Shown: positions 44,537 to 53,746 of the stretch, piece after piece
Numbering within the stretch: the first letter of the stretch is position 1
Layout of the letters: every line of letters begins with the position of its first letter
Assembly: GCF_018129385.1 (NCBI RefSeq)
Contig: NZ_JAFCLN010000002.1
Span: 558,001-622,000, forward strand
Reading direction: 5' to 3'
Origin: Bradyrhizobium lablabi
GTDB taxonomy: Bacteria > Pseudomonadota > Alphaproteobacteria > Rhizobiales > Xanthobacteraceae
Length of the DNA stretch: 64,000 nt
The notes under the pieces: generated by a model
Told to the model about the DNA's origin: nothing
Database searches by the model: none
The model's input: the letters and a program-made list of their open reading frames with translations, nothing else
Program-made: the position numbers and the translations under genes

Positions 44537-45897
44537 CCATGGGTGTTCTTGGCATCGGCCTCAGCTATGGGGCTGCCACGTTGGTTGCGATGTTTGCGGG
44601 GATGCCGATTGCGTTCGCGCTCGGCGCCGTTGCGCTCGTGTTCATGGCCATCTTCATGCCGGCGGCATCGCTCGATACGGTGACGCAGAACGTCTACGAG
44701 GAGATGGCCTCGATCACGCTGCTGTCGATCCCGCTGTTCATCCTCAAGGGCGCGGCGATCGGAAAGTCGCGCGCGGGCCAGGACCTCTATTCGGCCTTGC
44801 ATGCCTGGCTACACCGCATTCCCGGCGGGCTTGGGGTCGCCAACGTGTTTGCCTGCGCGCTGTTCGCCGCGATGGCTGGCTCCTCGCCCGCCACCTGCTC
44901 CGCGATCGGCTCGGCCGGCATCCCCGAAATGCGCAAGCGCGGCTATTCGGGCGGCTTTGCCGCCGGCATCATCGCCGCCGGCGGAACGCTCGGCATCCTG
45001 CTGCCGCCGTCGATCACCATGATCCTGTTCGCGGTCGCCGCCGAAAAATCGCTCGGCCGGCTGTTCCTGGCCGGCATCGGGCCGGGCCTGTTGCTGGTCA
45101 CGCTGTTCGGCCTCTACGCCGTGTTCCGCTTCCGCAAGGAATTTGCGATGGCGCAGGCGGCCTATGAAAAGAGCGGCACCGAATCGCCGATCCTGCATCG
45201 CGACGATTTCACTATGGCCGAGCGCTTCACCATGCTGCCGCGGGTGCTTCCGTTCGTGTTGCTGCTGACCGGCGTGATGATCGCGCTCTACGGCGGCTAT
45301 GCGACGCCATCGGAAACCGCAGGGCTAGGCGGCCTGCTGGCGCTCGCGCTAATCGCCCTGATCTACAGCGTGTGGCGGCCGAGCGACCTCGCACCGATCC
45401 TGCAATCGACCGTGCGCGAATCCACCATGCTGATGCTGATCATCGGCATGTCGCTGCTCTATTCCTACGTGATGAGCTATCTGCACATCTCGCAATCGGC
45501 CGCCGAATCCATCGTCGCGATGCACCTGCCGCGGTGGGAATTGCTGGCGGCCATCCTCGTGATGGTGGTGGTGCTCGGCTTCTTCCTGCCGCCGGTGTCG
45601 ATCATCCTGATGACCGCGCCGATCATCCTGCCGCCGCTGCGCGCAGCCGATTTCGACATCATCTGGTTCGGCGTCGTCATGACCATCGTGATGGAAATGG
45701 GGCTGATCCACCCGCCGGTCGGCCTCAACATCTTCGTCATCCGCAACGTCGCGCCCGACATCCCCTTGAGTGAGGTGATCTGGGGCACGCTGCCCTTCGT
45801 GCTCTTGATGATGCTGGCGGTGCTGCTCTTGTGCTTCTTCCCGGAGATTTCGACCTGGCTACCGAATCTCGTGATGGGGCCGGACGGGGGACGGTAG
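44533..45897 (+). CDS. TRAP transporter large permease (DctM)
   Basis: The ion-coupled transport subunit of the TRAP system, 454 aa with about twelve membrane helices. The family signatures are GMPIAFALGAVALVFM near the N-terminus, GSSPATCSAIGSAGIPEMRKRGY and AAGGTLGILLPPSITMILFAV in the centre, and PPVSIILMTAPIILPPL with MGLIHPPVGLNIFVI near the C-terminus. The ATG at 44533 overlaps the small permease stop by four bases. It ends at a convergent gap filled by paired palindromic repeats. Confidence 0.92.
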   Translation: MTMGVLGIGLSYGAATLVAMFAGMPIAFALGAVALVFMAIFMPAASLDTVTQNVYEEMASITLLSIPLFILKGAAIGKSRAGQDLYSALHAWLHRIPGGLGVANVFACALFAAMAGSSPATCSAIGSAGIPEMRKRGYSGGFAAGIIAAGGTLGILLPPSITMILFAVAAEKSLGRLFLAGIGPGLLLVTLFGLYAVFRFRKEFAMAQAAYEKSGTESPILHRDDFTMAERFTMLPRVLPFVLLLTGVMIALYGGYATPSETAGLGGLLALALIALIYSVWRPSDLAPILQSTVRESTMLMLIIGMSLLYSYVMSYLHISQSAAESIVAMHLPRWELLAAILVMVVVLGFFLPPVSIILMTAPIILPPLRAADFDIIWFGVVMTIVMEMGLIHPPVGLNIFVIRNVAPDIPLSEVIWGTLPFVLLMMLAVLLLCFFPEISTWLPNLVMGPDGGR

Positions 45898-45900
45898 ACC

Positions 45901-46005
45901 CTCATCCTGAGGAGCCGCGCAGCGGCGTCTCGAAGGATGAAGGCCACAGACGGGCCTACATGGTTCGAGACGCGCGCGAGAGCGCGCTCCTCACCATGAG
46001 GATTT
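45901..46005. repeat. Second inverted pair of dispersed palindromic elements in a convergent gap
   Basis: The same two element types as at 1750-1864 but in the opposite order: cctcatcctgaggagc to tctcgaaggatgaa (45901-45941) and then ggttcgagacgcgcg to ctcaccatgagg (about 45963-46001). The pair fills the space between the TRAP permease and HMG-CoA lyase stop codons, again suggesting a termination role. Confidence 0.8.
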
Positions 46006-46909
46006 AGTGCGCCCGCGCCTTCGCATTGAGCGCCGCCGCGACCCGGCTTACCGGCGGCCGGCCGATCAGCTTGCTGATCGTGTTGGTCGCCGCCACCAGC
46101 TTTGCCATGTCGACGCCGGTCGCAATGCCCATGCCTTCCAGCATGTAAACGACATCCTCGGTCGCGACGTTGCCGGTCGCCCCGGGCGCGTAGGGGCAGC
46201 CGCCGAGGCCGCCCGCGGCGGAATCGATCACGCGGCAGCCTTCCTCCATTCCGGCATAGAGATTGGCCAGCGCCTGCCCATAGGTGTCGTGAAAATGCAT
46301 CGCGAGATTTTGCATCGGCACCGTGCCCGCAACCGCGCGCAACAGTTGCCGCGCTTTCAGTGGTGTGCCGACGCCGATGGTATCGCCAAGCGAGATTTCA
46401 TAGCAGCCGAGCTCCCACAGGGTCTTTGCCACATCCACCACAGCCTGCGGCTTGATCTCGCCGTCATAGGGGCAGCCGAGCACGCAGGAGATATAGCCGC
46501 GCACCCTGATGCCGTCGGCTTTCGCGCGCGACAGCACCGGCTTGAACCGCTCGATCGATTCGGCGACGGTGCAGTTGATGTTGGCGCGTGAAAACCCCTC
46601 TGAGGCGGCAGCGAACACCGCGATCACCTTGGCACCGGCCGCCTGCGAGGCCTCATAGCCCTTTTCGTTCGGCACCAGCACGTGGAATTCGTTGCCGGCA
46701 TGGCCAATGACGCCGCGCAGCACCTCGGCCGAGCCGACCATCTGCGGAATCGCCTTGGGCGAGACGAAGGCGCCGACCTCGACGGTGTGCAGGCCCGCCG
46801 CAATCAGCGCCTCGATGAAAGCGATGCGATCGGCAACGCTGACTGATGTCTTCTCGTTCTGGAGCCCGTCGCGCGGGCCGACCTCGACGATGCGGACGGT
46901 GTCACCCAT
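46004..46909 (-). CDS. Hydroxymethylglutaryl-CoA lyase
   Basis: Splits HMG-CoA into acetyl-CoA and acetoacetate, the last step of leucine breakdown. The 301-aa TIM-barrel protein has the opening VEVGPRDGLQNEKT with the metal-binding aspartate, the acid loop, and the HMGL signature AGGLGGCPYAPGATGN with its reactive cysteine near residue 262. The ATG at 46909 begins the fold; a longer frame from 46975 lies within the carboxylase gene. It starts two bases after the biotin carboxylase gene ends, so it is the third gene of the operon. Confidence 0.92.
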   Translation of the reverse strand: MGDTVRIVEVGPRDGLQNEKTSVSVADRIAFIEALIAAGLHTVEVGAFVSPKAIPQMVGSAEVLRGVIGHAGNEFHVLVPNEKGYEASQAAGAKVIAVFAAASEGFSRANINCTVAESIERFKPVLSRAKADGIRVRGYISCVLGCPYDGEIKPQAVVDVAKTLWELGCYEISLGDTIGVGTPLKARQLLRAVAGTVPMQNLAMHFHDTYGQALANLYAGMEEGCRVIDSAAGGLGGCPYAPGATGNVATEDVVYMLEGMGIATGVDMAKLVAATNTISKLIGRPPVSRVAAALNAKARAH

Positions 46910-46911
46910 GG

Positions 46912-48915
46912 TCAGGAAGCCTTCTCGACTTCGGCGAGCTCGACGCCTTCGCCGACGATGTCGCCGACCTTGCACTTGATCTTCTTCAATACGCCCGCAT
47001 AGGGCGCGCGCAGCGTCTGTTCCATCTTCATCACTTCGAGCGTGAGGATCGCCGCGCCCTTTTCCAAGGTCGCGCCTTCCTGCGCCAGCAGGGCCACCAC
47101 GGTGCCCGGCAGCGGCGCCACGATCTTGTCCTCGCCGATCTGCTCCTCGGTCTCGCCGCCGAACTGATCGATCCAGTGCAGGTCGAAGCGGCCGTTTGGC
47201 GTGCGCAGGTAAAGCTCATGGCCCTCCAGCGCGGCAAAGACATGCGACTTCACGCCGTCAAGCGTGAGATCGAAGCCGCCATCCTCCTTCGAGGCAATCT
47301 CGAAAGGCAGCTCGTGCTTGCCGGCCTGTAGCGTCGGCGTGCCCTTGCCGTAACGTAGGCTGACCTGATGCTCGGCCCCCTGCCCTTGCCGGAACGAAAA
47401 CACCCGCTTGCGCCGGCCGACCGGCGTCCAGCCAAAGGTGTGCCAGGGTGAAGGCGCCTCGGCACGCGCGGCCTTTTGCTCGTCATTGAGAATTGCCGCC
47501 ACCGCAGCGCACAGCTCAAGCTCGCCTGCGGCGGACGTCCCCTCCGTCAAGACCTTCAATTCACGTTCGATAAAACCGGTGTCGATCGCGTTGCGGCGGA
47601 CATCCGGATGCGTCACCAGCGCGGAGAGGAACGGAATGTTGGTGACGATACCGCGGACATCGGTCTGCTCCAGGGCGCGGTTGAGCTTGTCGATCGCGAT
47701 CTCGCGCGTCGGCGCCCAGGCGATCACTTTAGCCAGCATGGCGTCGTAATAGGGCGATACCGCATCGCCGTTGCGATAGCCGGCATCGATGCGCAGCCCG
47801 TCCCCTTCCGCAGGCGTCTGCCACGTCTTGATGCGGCCAACCGACGGCATGAAGTTCTTCTGCGGGTTTTCCGCATAGACCCGCGCCTCGATGGCGTGAC
47901 CATTGAGCTTGATCTCGCCTTGCGTCAGCGGCAGCTTTTCGCCGAACGCCACCCGCAACTGCCATTCGACAAGATCAATGCCGGTGATTAATTCCGTCAC
48001 GGGATGCTCGACCTGCAACCGCGTGTTCATCTCGATGAAGAACACGTCCTTGCCGTCGGACACGAACTCGATGGTGCCGGCGCCGACATAGTTCACCGCG
48101 CCGGCCGCCTTACGCGCCGCCTCGCACACCTTGTCGCGCTGCGCTTCATTGAGCGTCGGCGACGGGGCTTCCTCGATCACCTTCTGGTGCCGGCGTTGCA
48201 GCGTGCATTCGCGCTCGAACAACGACAGCAGATTGCCATGGCTGTCGCCGATGATCTGCACCTCGATATGCCGGGGGTTTTGCACATACTTTTCGATCAG
48301 CATGCGGTCGTCACCGAACGCCGCTTTAGCCTCGCGCTTGGCGCTGACGATCGCCGGCCCCAGTTCCTCGGCCGAACGAACCACGCGCATGCCGCGCCCG
48401 CCGCCGCCGGCGGACGCCTTCACCAGCACCGGGTACCCGGCCTTCTCCGCCGCCTTCGCCAGCGTCGCCTCGTCCTGGGCGTCGCCGTGATAGCCCGGCA
48501 CCAGCGGCACGCCGGCCTTTTCCATAAGCGCCTTGGAGCCCGACTTGGAGCCCATCGCCGTCATCATCTCGGCCGTCGGTCCGACGAAGACAATACCGGC
48601 CCTGGCGCAGGCATCGGCAAATTCGGCATTCTCCGATAGAAATCCGTAGCCCGGATGGATCGCCTCGGCGCCGGTCTTCTGCGCCGCCTCGATCACGCGC
48701 TCGATATTGAGATAGCTGTCGCGCGCCCGCGCCGGCCCGAGCAGCACGGCGCTATCGGCCATCGCGACATGCATGGCGTCGCGGTCGGCCTCGGAATAGA
48801 CCGCAACGGTGCGCAGGCCCATGGCGCGCGCGGTGCGGATGACGCGGCAGGCGATCTCGCCGCGGTTGGCGATCAGCAGCGTGCGAAAGCGCCGGTAGAG
48901 CTTTGAACGGTCCAT
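46912..48915 (-). CDS. Methylcrotonyl-CoA carboxylase biotin-carrying subunit (probable)
   Basis: The alpha subunit of a biotin-dependent acyl-CoA carboxylase, 667 aa. Order of domains: biotin carboxylase N-terminal (FRTLLIANRGEIACRVIRTARAMG), ATP-grasp (with GGGGRGMRVV and FIEMNTRLQVEHPVTE), biotin carboxylase C-terminal, a BT-like linker and the biotinyl domain with EVMKMEQ (biotin lysine K630). It would carboxylate its carrier biotin using ATP and bicarbonate. The neighbouring carboxyltransferase and HMG-CoA lyase point to 3-methylcrotonyl-CoA as substrate; propionyl- or geranyl-CoA cannot be fully excluded. It begins four bases after the carboxyltransferase gene. Confidence 0.88.
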   Translation of the reverse strand: MDRSKLYRRFRTLLIANRGEIACRVIRTARAMGLRTVAVYSEADRDAMHVAMADSAVLLGPARARDSYLNIERVIEAAQKTGAEAIHPGYGFLSENAEFADACARAGIVFVGPTAEMMTAMGSKSGSKALMEKAGVPLVPGYHGDAQDEATLAKAAEKAGYPVLVKASAGGGGRGMRVVRSAEELGPAIVSAKREAKAAFGDDRMLIEKYVQNPRHIEVQIIGDSHGNLLSLFERECTLQRRHQKVIEEAPSPTLNEAQRDKVCEAARKAAGAVNYVGAGTIEFVSDGKDVFFIEMNTRLQVEHPVTELITGIDLVEWQLRVAFGEKLPLTQGEIKLNGHAIEARVYAENPQKNFMPSVGRIKTWQTPAEGDGLRIDAGYRNGDAVSPYYDAMLAKVIAWAPTREIAIDKLNRALEQTDVRGIVTNIPFLSALVTHPDVRRNAIDTGFIERELKVLTEGTSAAGELELCAAVAAILNDEQKAARAEAPSPWHTFGWTPVGRRKRVFSFRQGQGAEHQVSLRYGKGTPTLQAGKHELPFEIASKEDGGFDLTLDGVKSHVFAALEGHELYLRTPNGRFDLHWIDQFGGETEEQIGEDKIVAPLPGTVVALLAQEGATLEKGAAILTLEVMKMEQTLRAPYAGVLKKIKCKVGDIVGEGVELAEVEKAS

Positions 48916-48919
48916 CGCA

Positions 48920-50524
48920 TCACATCCTGAACAGGCCGAATTTTGTCGGCTCGATCGGCGCATTGGCCGATGCTGATAGACCCAAGCCCAGCACAAGGCG
49001 CGTGTCGGCGGGATCGATCACGCCGTCATCCCACAGCCGCGCGGTGGCGTAATACGGGTTGCCCTGGCTCTCATATTGCGCCCGGATCGGCGCCCGAAAC
49101 TTTTCTTCCTCCTCCACCGACCACGTCTCACCCTTGGCCTCGATATTGTCGCGGCGCACCTGGCTCAGCACCATCGAGGCCTGCTCGCCACCCATCACCG
49201 AGATGCGCGCGTTTGGCCACAGCCAGAGGAAGCGCGGACTGTAGGCGCGGCCGCACATGCCGTAATTGCCGGCGCCGTAGGAGCCGCCGATCACGACCGT
49301 GAATTTCGGCACGCCGGCGGTCGCCACCGCCGTCACCAGCTTGGCGCCGTCGCGCGCGATGCCGCCGGCCTCGTATTTCTTGCCGACCATGAAGCCGGTG
49401 ATGTTCTGCAAGAACACCAGCGGGATATTGCGCTGGCAGCACAGCTCGATGAAATGCGCGCCCTTGAGCGAGCTTTCGCTGAACAGAATGCCGTTGTTGG
49501 CGATGATGCCGACCGGATAGCCCCAGATATGGGCAAAGCCGCAGATCAGCGTCGTACCATACAATTTCTTGAACTCGTCGAATTCGGAGCCGTCGACGAT
49601 CCGCGCGATGATGTCGTGCACGTCGAACGGCTTGCGGCCGTCGGCCGATACCACGCCGTAAATTTCTTCCGCGGCAAACAGCGGCTCCCGCGGCTCGCGC
49701 ATATTCAGCGCTGCCGGCGCCGGCTTCTTCAGCGTGGCGACGATGCGCCGGGCGATCCCGATCGCATGCGCATCGTTCTGCGCATAATGATCGGTCACGC
49801 CCGATTGCCGCGAATGCACGTCCGCGCCGCCGAGTTCTTCGGCGGTGACCACCTCGCCGGTTGCCGCCTTCACCAGCGGCGGCCCGCCGAGGAAGATCGT
49901 GCCCTGATTGCGCACGATGATGCTCTCGTCCGACATCGCCGGCACGTAGGCGCCGCCCGCCGTGCAGGACCCCATCACGATGGCGATCTGCGGAATGCCC
50001 TGCGAGGACATCTGCGCCTGATTGTAGAAGATGCGGCCGAAATGCCGCTCGTCGGGAAATATCTTGTCCTGGAGCGGCAGGAAGGCGCCGCCGGAATCCA
50101 CCATGTAGACGCACGGCAGATTGTTCTGCCGCGCGATATCCTGCGCGCGCAGATGCTTTTTCACGGTCATCGGGTAGTAGGTGCCGCCCTTGATGGTCGC
50201 GTCATTGGCGACGATGACGCATTCGCGGCCCGAGATGCGTCCCACCCCGGTGATCACGCTTGCCGAATGCACGTCGCCGCCATAGAGGCCGTGGGCCGCG
50301 AGCGGCGACAATTCCAGGAACGCGGTGCCGGGATCGACCAGCAGGTCGACGCGCTGGCGCGCCAGCATCTTGCCGCGCGACGTATGCCGCTTGCGCGAGG
50401 CTTCGCCGCCGCCCCCTGCGACCTGGGCAAGTTTTTCGTGCAATTCGGCAACGAGGCCGCGCATGACTTCGGCGTTGCGCGTAAAGTCCGGGGATGTCGG
50501 GTCAATGGTGGAATGAAGCGGCAT
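48920..50524 (-). CDS. Methylcrotonyl-CoA carboxylase carboxyltransferase subunit (probable)
   Basis: The beta subunit that moves the carboxyl group from biotin to the acyl-CoA, 534 aa. It shows the two crotonase-like halves with the oxyanion-hole regions [18 protein letters not shown] and [17 protein letters not shown], plus [17 protein letters not shown]. The length and these motifs match the MCC type rather than the propionyl-CoA type. It is the first gene of the operon, so its upstream gap (50525-50789) carries the promoter shared with the divergent TetR gene. Genes for isovaleryl-CoA dehydrogenase and methylglutaconyl-CoA hydratase are not in the window. Confidence 0.89.
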   Translation of the reverse strand: MPLHSTIDPTSPDFTRNAEVMRGLVAELHEKLAQVAGGGGEASRKRHTSRGKMLARQRVDLLVDPGTAFLELSPLAAHGLYGGDVHSASVITGVGRISGRECVIVANDATIKGGTYYPMTVKKHLRAQDIARQNNLPCVYMVDSGGAFLPLQDKIFPDERHFGRIFYNQAQMSSQGIPQIAIVMGSCTAGGAYVPAMSDESIIVRNQGTIFLGGPPLVKAATGEVVTAEELGGADVHSRQSGVTDHYAQNDAHAIGIARRIVATLKKPAPAALNMREPREPLFAAEEIYGVVSADGRKPFDVHDIIARIVDGSEFDEFKKLYGTTLICGFAHIWGYPVGIIANNGILFSESSLKGAHFIELCCQRNIPLVFLQNITGFMVGKKYEAGGIARDGAKLVTAVATAGVPKFTVVIGGSYGAGNYGMCGRAYSPRFLWLWPNARISVMGGEQASMVLSQVRRDNIEAKGETWSVEEEEKFRAPIRAQYESQGNPYYATARLWDDGVIDPADTRLVLGLGLSASANAPIEPTKFGLFRM

Positions 50525-50642
50525 GATCGGCGTTTTCTTCTGTGCTGGACAGCCGTTGAGACGGGTTCAAGACAGCCGGGACTGTAGCATGCGCGACCGC
50601 GCGACAACCCGGCGCCGCCTCCTGGCAGTCCTCCCTCTAATT

Positions 50643-50658
50643 AAACGATCATACGTTT
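50643..50658. promoter_or_regulatory. Candidate TetR operator between the divergent regulator and carboxylase genes
   Basis: An inverted repeat AAACG-N6-CGTTT in an A/T-rich stretch of the 265-base divergent gap. Its position and size suit a TetR-family operator that could control both directions. Not proven. Confidence 0.45.
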
Positions 50659-50789
50659 TTTTATCTACTTTACAAGCGGATACGGTGAATGGTTTACGTT
50701 ATTGAATTTACTTATATTTCATGAGATAGTCGATACAATCGACCGCTGGTTTCAACTTAGGACCAATCACTGGCTAGTTCAGGGATCAC

Positions 50790-51440
50790 ATGGCGCGCAC
50801 CATCGGCTCATACGGCCCGAAAACGCTGGAAGCGATCCGCAAAGCCGGCGTGCGTCTCATCTTCGAGCACGGCTATGCCGCCATGAGCCTGCGCCAGCTC
50901 GCCGCCGAAGTCGGCATCCAGTCGGGCTCGCTCTACAATCACATCAGCACCAAGCAGCAATTGCTGTTCGACCTCGTGCAGGATCACATCAACGAGCTGC
51001 TCCGGCAGCTCGATCTTGCGCTGGAGGGCAAGGAGCGGCCGGAAGAAAAGCTCCGCGCCTTTGTCGCGTTCCACGTCACCTATCACATGACCAAGAAGCG
51101 CGAGGTCTTCATTGCCAACTCCGAGCTGCGCAGCCTCGAGCCGAAAAACTACGAGGCCATCGTCGCGCTGCGCGGCGCCTATGAGCAGCGGCTGGCGCAG
51201 ATCCTCGCCGAGGGTGTATCGGAAGGCGTCTTCGAAGTGGTCGACGTGCAGGTGGCGACCTTTGCGATCCTGGCGCTTCTGACGGGGCTGTGCACCTGGT
51301 ACCGTCCCGGCGGCCGGCTGACGCGGGAGGCGATCGTCGCCGCCCATGAGAAGCTGGTGCTGTCAGGCGTCGCCCCTGGCGCCGCGGCCGCTCCGGCCCG
51401 CAACAAACGCAAGCCGGCCCGGAGCCTTGCAACCCTTTAG
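50790..51440 (+). CDS. TetR-family transcriptional regulator
   Basis: A 216-aa dimeric repressor-type protein. The N-terminal HTH is clear: TLEAIRKAGVRLIFEHGYAAMSLRQLAAEVGIQSGSLYNHISTKQQLLFDLV. The C-terminal ligand domain contains FRDYI-like helices and a TetR_C pattern (VFIANSELRSLEPKNYEAIVALR). It is divergent from the acyl-CoA carboxylase/HMG-CoA lyase operon, which is the usual place for a regulator sensing an acyl-CoA of that pathway. A Lrp-type gene follows 30 bases after in the same direction. The regulated target is inferred from position. Confidence 0.87.
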   Translation: MARTIGSYGPKTLEAIRKAGVRLIFEHGYAAMSLRQLAAEVGIQSGSLYNHISTKQQLLFDLVQDHINELLRQLDLALEGKERPEEKLRAFVAFHVTYHMTKKREVFIANSELRSLEPKNYEAIVALRGAYEQRLAQILAEGVSEGVFEVVDVQVATFAILALLTGLCTWYRPGGRLTREAIVAAHEKLVLSGVAPGAAAAPARNKRKPARSLATL

Positions 51441-51470
51441 ATGGTCGAAGCCCGGCCAGAGCCTTGAGCC

Positions 51471-51971
51471 ATGACAGAACGCCCACAGCTCGACGAGATC
51501 GACGTCAAAATCCTGTCCGAACTCCAGAAGGACGGACGCGTCCGCAACAACGAGCTGGCGAGCCGCGTCGGCATCTCCGAGCCTCCCTGCCTGCGGCGCG
51601 TCCGGTCGCTGCGCAGCCAGGGCGTCATCAAGGCGATCACGGCCACGCTCGACGAACGGCTGCTCGGCTATGAGGTGACGTCCTTCGTCCTGATACAGTT
51701 GGCAAGCCAGGCGCGGGGTAGCGTGCAGGCATTCGAGGCGCAGATCGCGTCGAATTCGCTGGTCTTGCAGTGCTGGCAGCCCTCGGGAGACTCTGATTTC
51801 CTGCTGAAATGCGTCGCACACAGCGTCGAGGGCATGCATCAGCAGCTGCTGCAGTTCTCTGCAATGCCCGACGTCAAGACCATCCGGAGCTATCCGGTAC
51901 TCGGCCTGTCCAAGGACGCGCCGCTGCCGATACCGACCCCGAATCCGCCCCCACCGCTTCAAAACGACTAG
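51471..51971 (+). CDS. Lrp/AsnC-family transcriptional regulator
   Basis: A 166-aa feast/famine regulator. The winged HTH covers about residues 6-65 (LDEIDVKILSELQKDGRVRNNELASRVGISEPPCLRRVRSL) and the RAM ligand domain follows, with DFLLKCVAHSVEGMHQQLLQF. These proteins respond to amino acids and often control amino acid uptake or breakdown. It lies 30 bases after the TetR gene and may be transcribed with it. Its proline-rich tail (LPIPTPNPPPPLQ) is longer than usual. Leucine catabolism is a plausible target given the neighbourhood, but this is inferred. Confidence 0.88.
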   Translation: MTERPQLDEIDVKILSELQKDGRVRNNELASRVGISEPPCLRRVRSLRSQGVIKAITATLDERLLGYEVTSFVLIQLASQARGSVQAFEAQIASNSLVLQCWQPSGDSDFLLKCVAHSVEGMHQQLLQFSAMPDVKTIRSYPVLGLSKDAPLPIPTPNPPPPLQND

Positions 51972-52008
51972 CGGCCCGGCGCGTCGGTCCCTCAGTACGT
52001 CCAAATCC

Positions 52009-52314
52009 CTAATGCGTCCAGGGCTCGCCGCGCCGGAAGGCAAAATTGTCGGCATAGGCAATTTGCCGGTGCGCCGAAGCCTTCGGCTCGATCACCTGGT
52101 AGGCGATGCCCTTGCGCTCGCAATAGGCGATGGCGTCTTCCTTGGTATGGAAGTGAAGGGTGAGCTGCTGCTTCATGTCTCCCGACGAAGTCCAGCCCAT
52201 CAGGGGTTCGATCGCCCGCGGCTGCTCCGGCTCGTAGTCGAGCTGCCATTCGCGGGTCTGGGCCCTGCCCGATTGCATCGCGTTTTTGGCGGGCTTAAAA
52301 ATGCGTGCGGTCAT
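52009..52314 (-). CDS. NDUFS4-like complex I accessory subunit (ETC complex I conserved region)
   Basis: A 101-aa homologue of the mitochondrial 18-kDa complex I subunit NDUFS4, found in alphaproteobacteria. Signatures are ARIFKPAKNAMQSGRAQTREWQLDYEP, LMGWTSSGDMKQQLTLHF and AYADNFAFRRGEPWTH at the C-terminus. It is an accessory subunit of NADH:quinone oxidoreductase on the cytoplasmic arm. The ATG at 52314 gives the standard N-terminus; a longer frame from 52386 is unsupported. It stands alone, divergent from the OpgC-like gene with 229 bases between. Confidence 0.88.
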   Translation of the reverse strand: MTARIFKPAKNAMQSGRAQTREWQLDYEPEQPRAIEPLMGWTSSGDMKQQLTLHFHTKEDAIAYCERKGIAYQVIEPKASAHRQIAYADNFAFRRGEPWTH

Positions 52315-52543
52315 GGATGGTCGGTTCCCCAGAAATATGCGACATGGAGACGTTTGGCGGCCAACGGCGGAATAGGATAGAGACACCTTTCAGGGATTTG
52401 ATCGGTGATTCCTAAGCCGACGTCAGCTTTCCGGACGGTATAGTCGTTATGCTGCACTGTGACAATCTGGCCGTCCGGAAGGCGATTTCGCGGCGGTATC
52501 CCCTCGAAGGCACCACCCCGAAGCGGCACCCAAAGCGGCACCC

Positions 52544-53722
52544 ATGAAAATCAACGCCACCCTGCCCGAAAAAGGACGCGACCTCCGGCTCGACCTGTTT
52601 CGCGGGGTCGCGAACTGGGCGATCTACCTCGACCATATTCCCGACAACGTCGTGAACTGGATCACGACACGGAATTACGGATTTTCCGACGCCGCCGACC
52701 TCTTCGTCTTCATCTCCGGCTACACGGCCTCGTTCGTCTACGCGCGGATGATGATCGAGCGCGGCTTCATCGTCGGCGGCACGCGGCTGACCAAGCGCGT
52801 CTGGCAGCTCTACGTCGCCCACATCGTGCTGTTCGTGATCTACATCGCCTCGATCAGCTATCTCGCGCTGCGCTTCGGCGATTCCGAGATCATCAACGAA
52901 TTCAACGTCGCCAGCATCATCGAGAACGCGCCGGAGATGCTGCGGCAGGGCCTGTTCCTCAAGTTCAAGCCGGTCAACCTCGACGTGCTGCCGCTCTACA
53001 TCGTGCTGATGGGCCTGTTCCCGCCGGTCCTGTGGATCATGCTGCGCCAGCCCGACCTCACCATGCTGGCCTCGATCGTGCTGTGGCTGGTGTCGCGCCA
53101 GATGGGCTGGAACCTGTCGGCCTATCCGGCCGGCACCTGGTACTTCAATCCGTTCGCCTGGCAGGTGCTGTTCGTGTTCGGCGCCTGGTGCGCGCTCGGC
53201 GGCGCCCGCAAGTCGATGGCGATCATCCAGTCGCGCTGGACGCTGTATTTCTGCATCGCCTACCTGATCTTCGCGCTTGTCATGACCATGGCCGGCAAGT
53301 TCAATGACTTCGGCGGACTGTTCCCGCAGTGGCTCTATTCGACCTTCAATCCCAACGACAAGACGTTCCTGGCGCCCTACCGCTTCATCCACTTCGTCGT
53401 CATCGTCATCATGGTGATCCGCTTCGTGCCGAAGGACTGGCCGGGGCTGGAGTGGAAGGTGTTCGATCCGCTGGTGGTCTGCGGCCAGCAATCGCTGGCG
53501 GTGTTCTGCGTCGGCGTGTTCCTGTCGTTCGTCGGTCACTTCCTGCTGTCGGTGAGCTCGGGCTCGCTGCTGGCGCAGATCTTCATCAGCGTCGCCGGTA
53601 TCGCGATCATGACGACCGTCGCCTACTACATCTCCTGGTCGAAGAAGCAGGACAAGCCGCTGCCGAAACCGGCCGCGCCGGCGGCGAAACCGGCGTCGCC
53701 GGCGCCGAAGCCGGCCGCCTGA
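52544..53722 (+). CDS. OpgC-like acyltransferase membrane protein
   Basis: A 392-aa integral membrane protein of the OpgC family, members of which add succinyl groups to osmoregulated periplasmic or cyclic glucans. The family opening RDLRLDLFRGVANWAIYLDHIPDNV is followed by GFSDAADLFVFISGYTA and about ten membrane segments. The tail is a repeat-like Pro/Ala/Lys stretch (KPAAPAAKPASPAPKPAA) not needed for the fold. The ATG at 52544 is right before the family start. It is convergent with the carbamoyltransferase gene with only 24 bases between stops. The acyl group and glucan target are inferred from the family. Confidence 0.86.
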   Translation: MKINATLPEKGRDLRLDLFRGVANWAIYLDHIPDNVVNWITTRNYGFSDAADLFVFISGYTASFVYARMMIERGFIVGGTRLTKRVWQLYVAHIVLFVIYIASISYLALRFGDSEIINEFNVASIIENAPEMLRQGLFLKFKPVNLDVLPLYIVLMGLFPPVLWIMLRQPDLTMLASIVLWLVSRQMGWNLSAYPAGTWYFNPFAWQVLFVFGAWCALGGARKSMAIIQSRWTLYFCIAYLIFALVMTMAGKFNDFGGLFPQWLYSTFNPNDKTFLAPYRFIHFVVIVIMVIRFVPKDWPGLEWKVFDPLVVCGQQSLAVFCVGVFLSFVGHFLLSVSSGSLLAQIFISVAGIAIMTTVAYYISWSKKQDKPLPKPAAPAAKPASPAPKPAA

Positions 53723-53746
53723 CGCGCACCCGGGCTGTCGGCGAAG

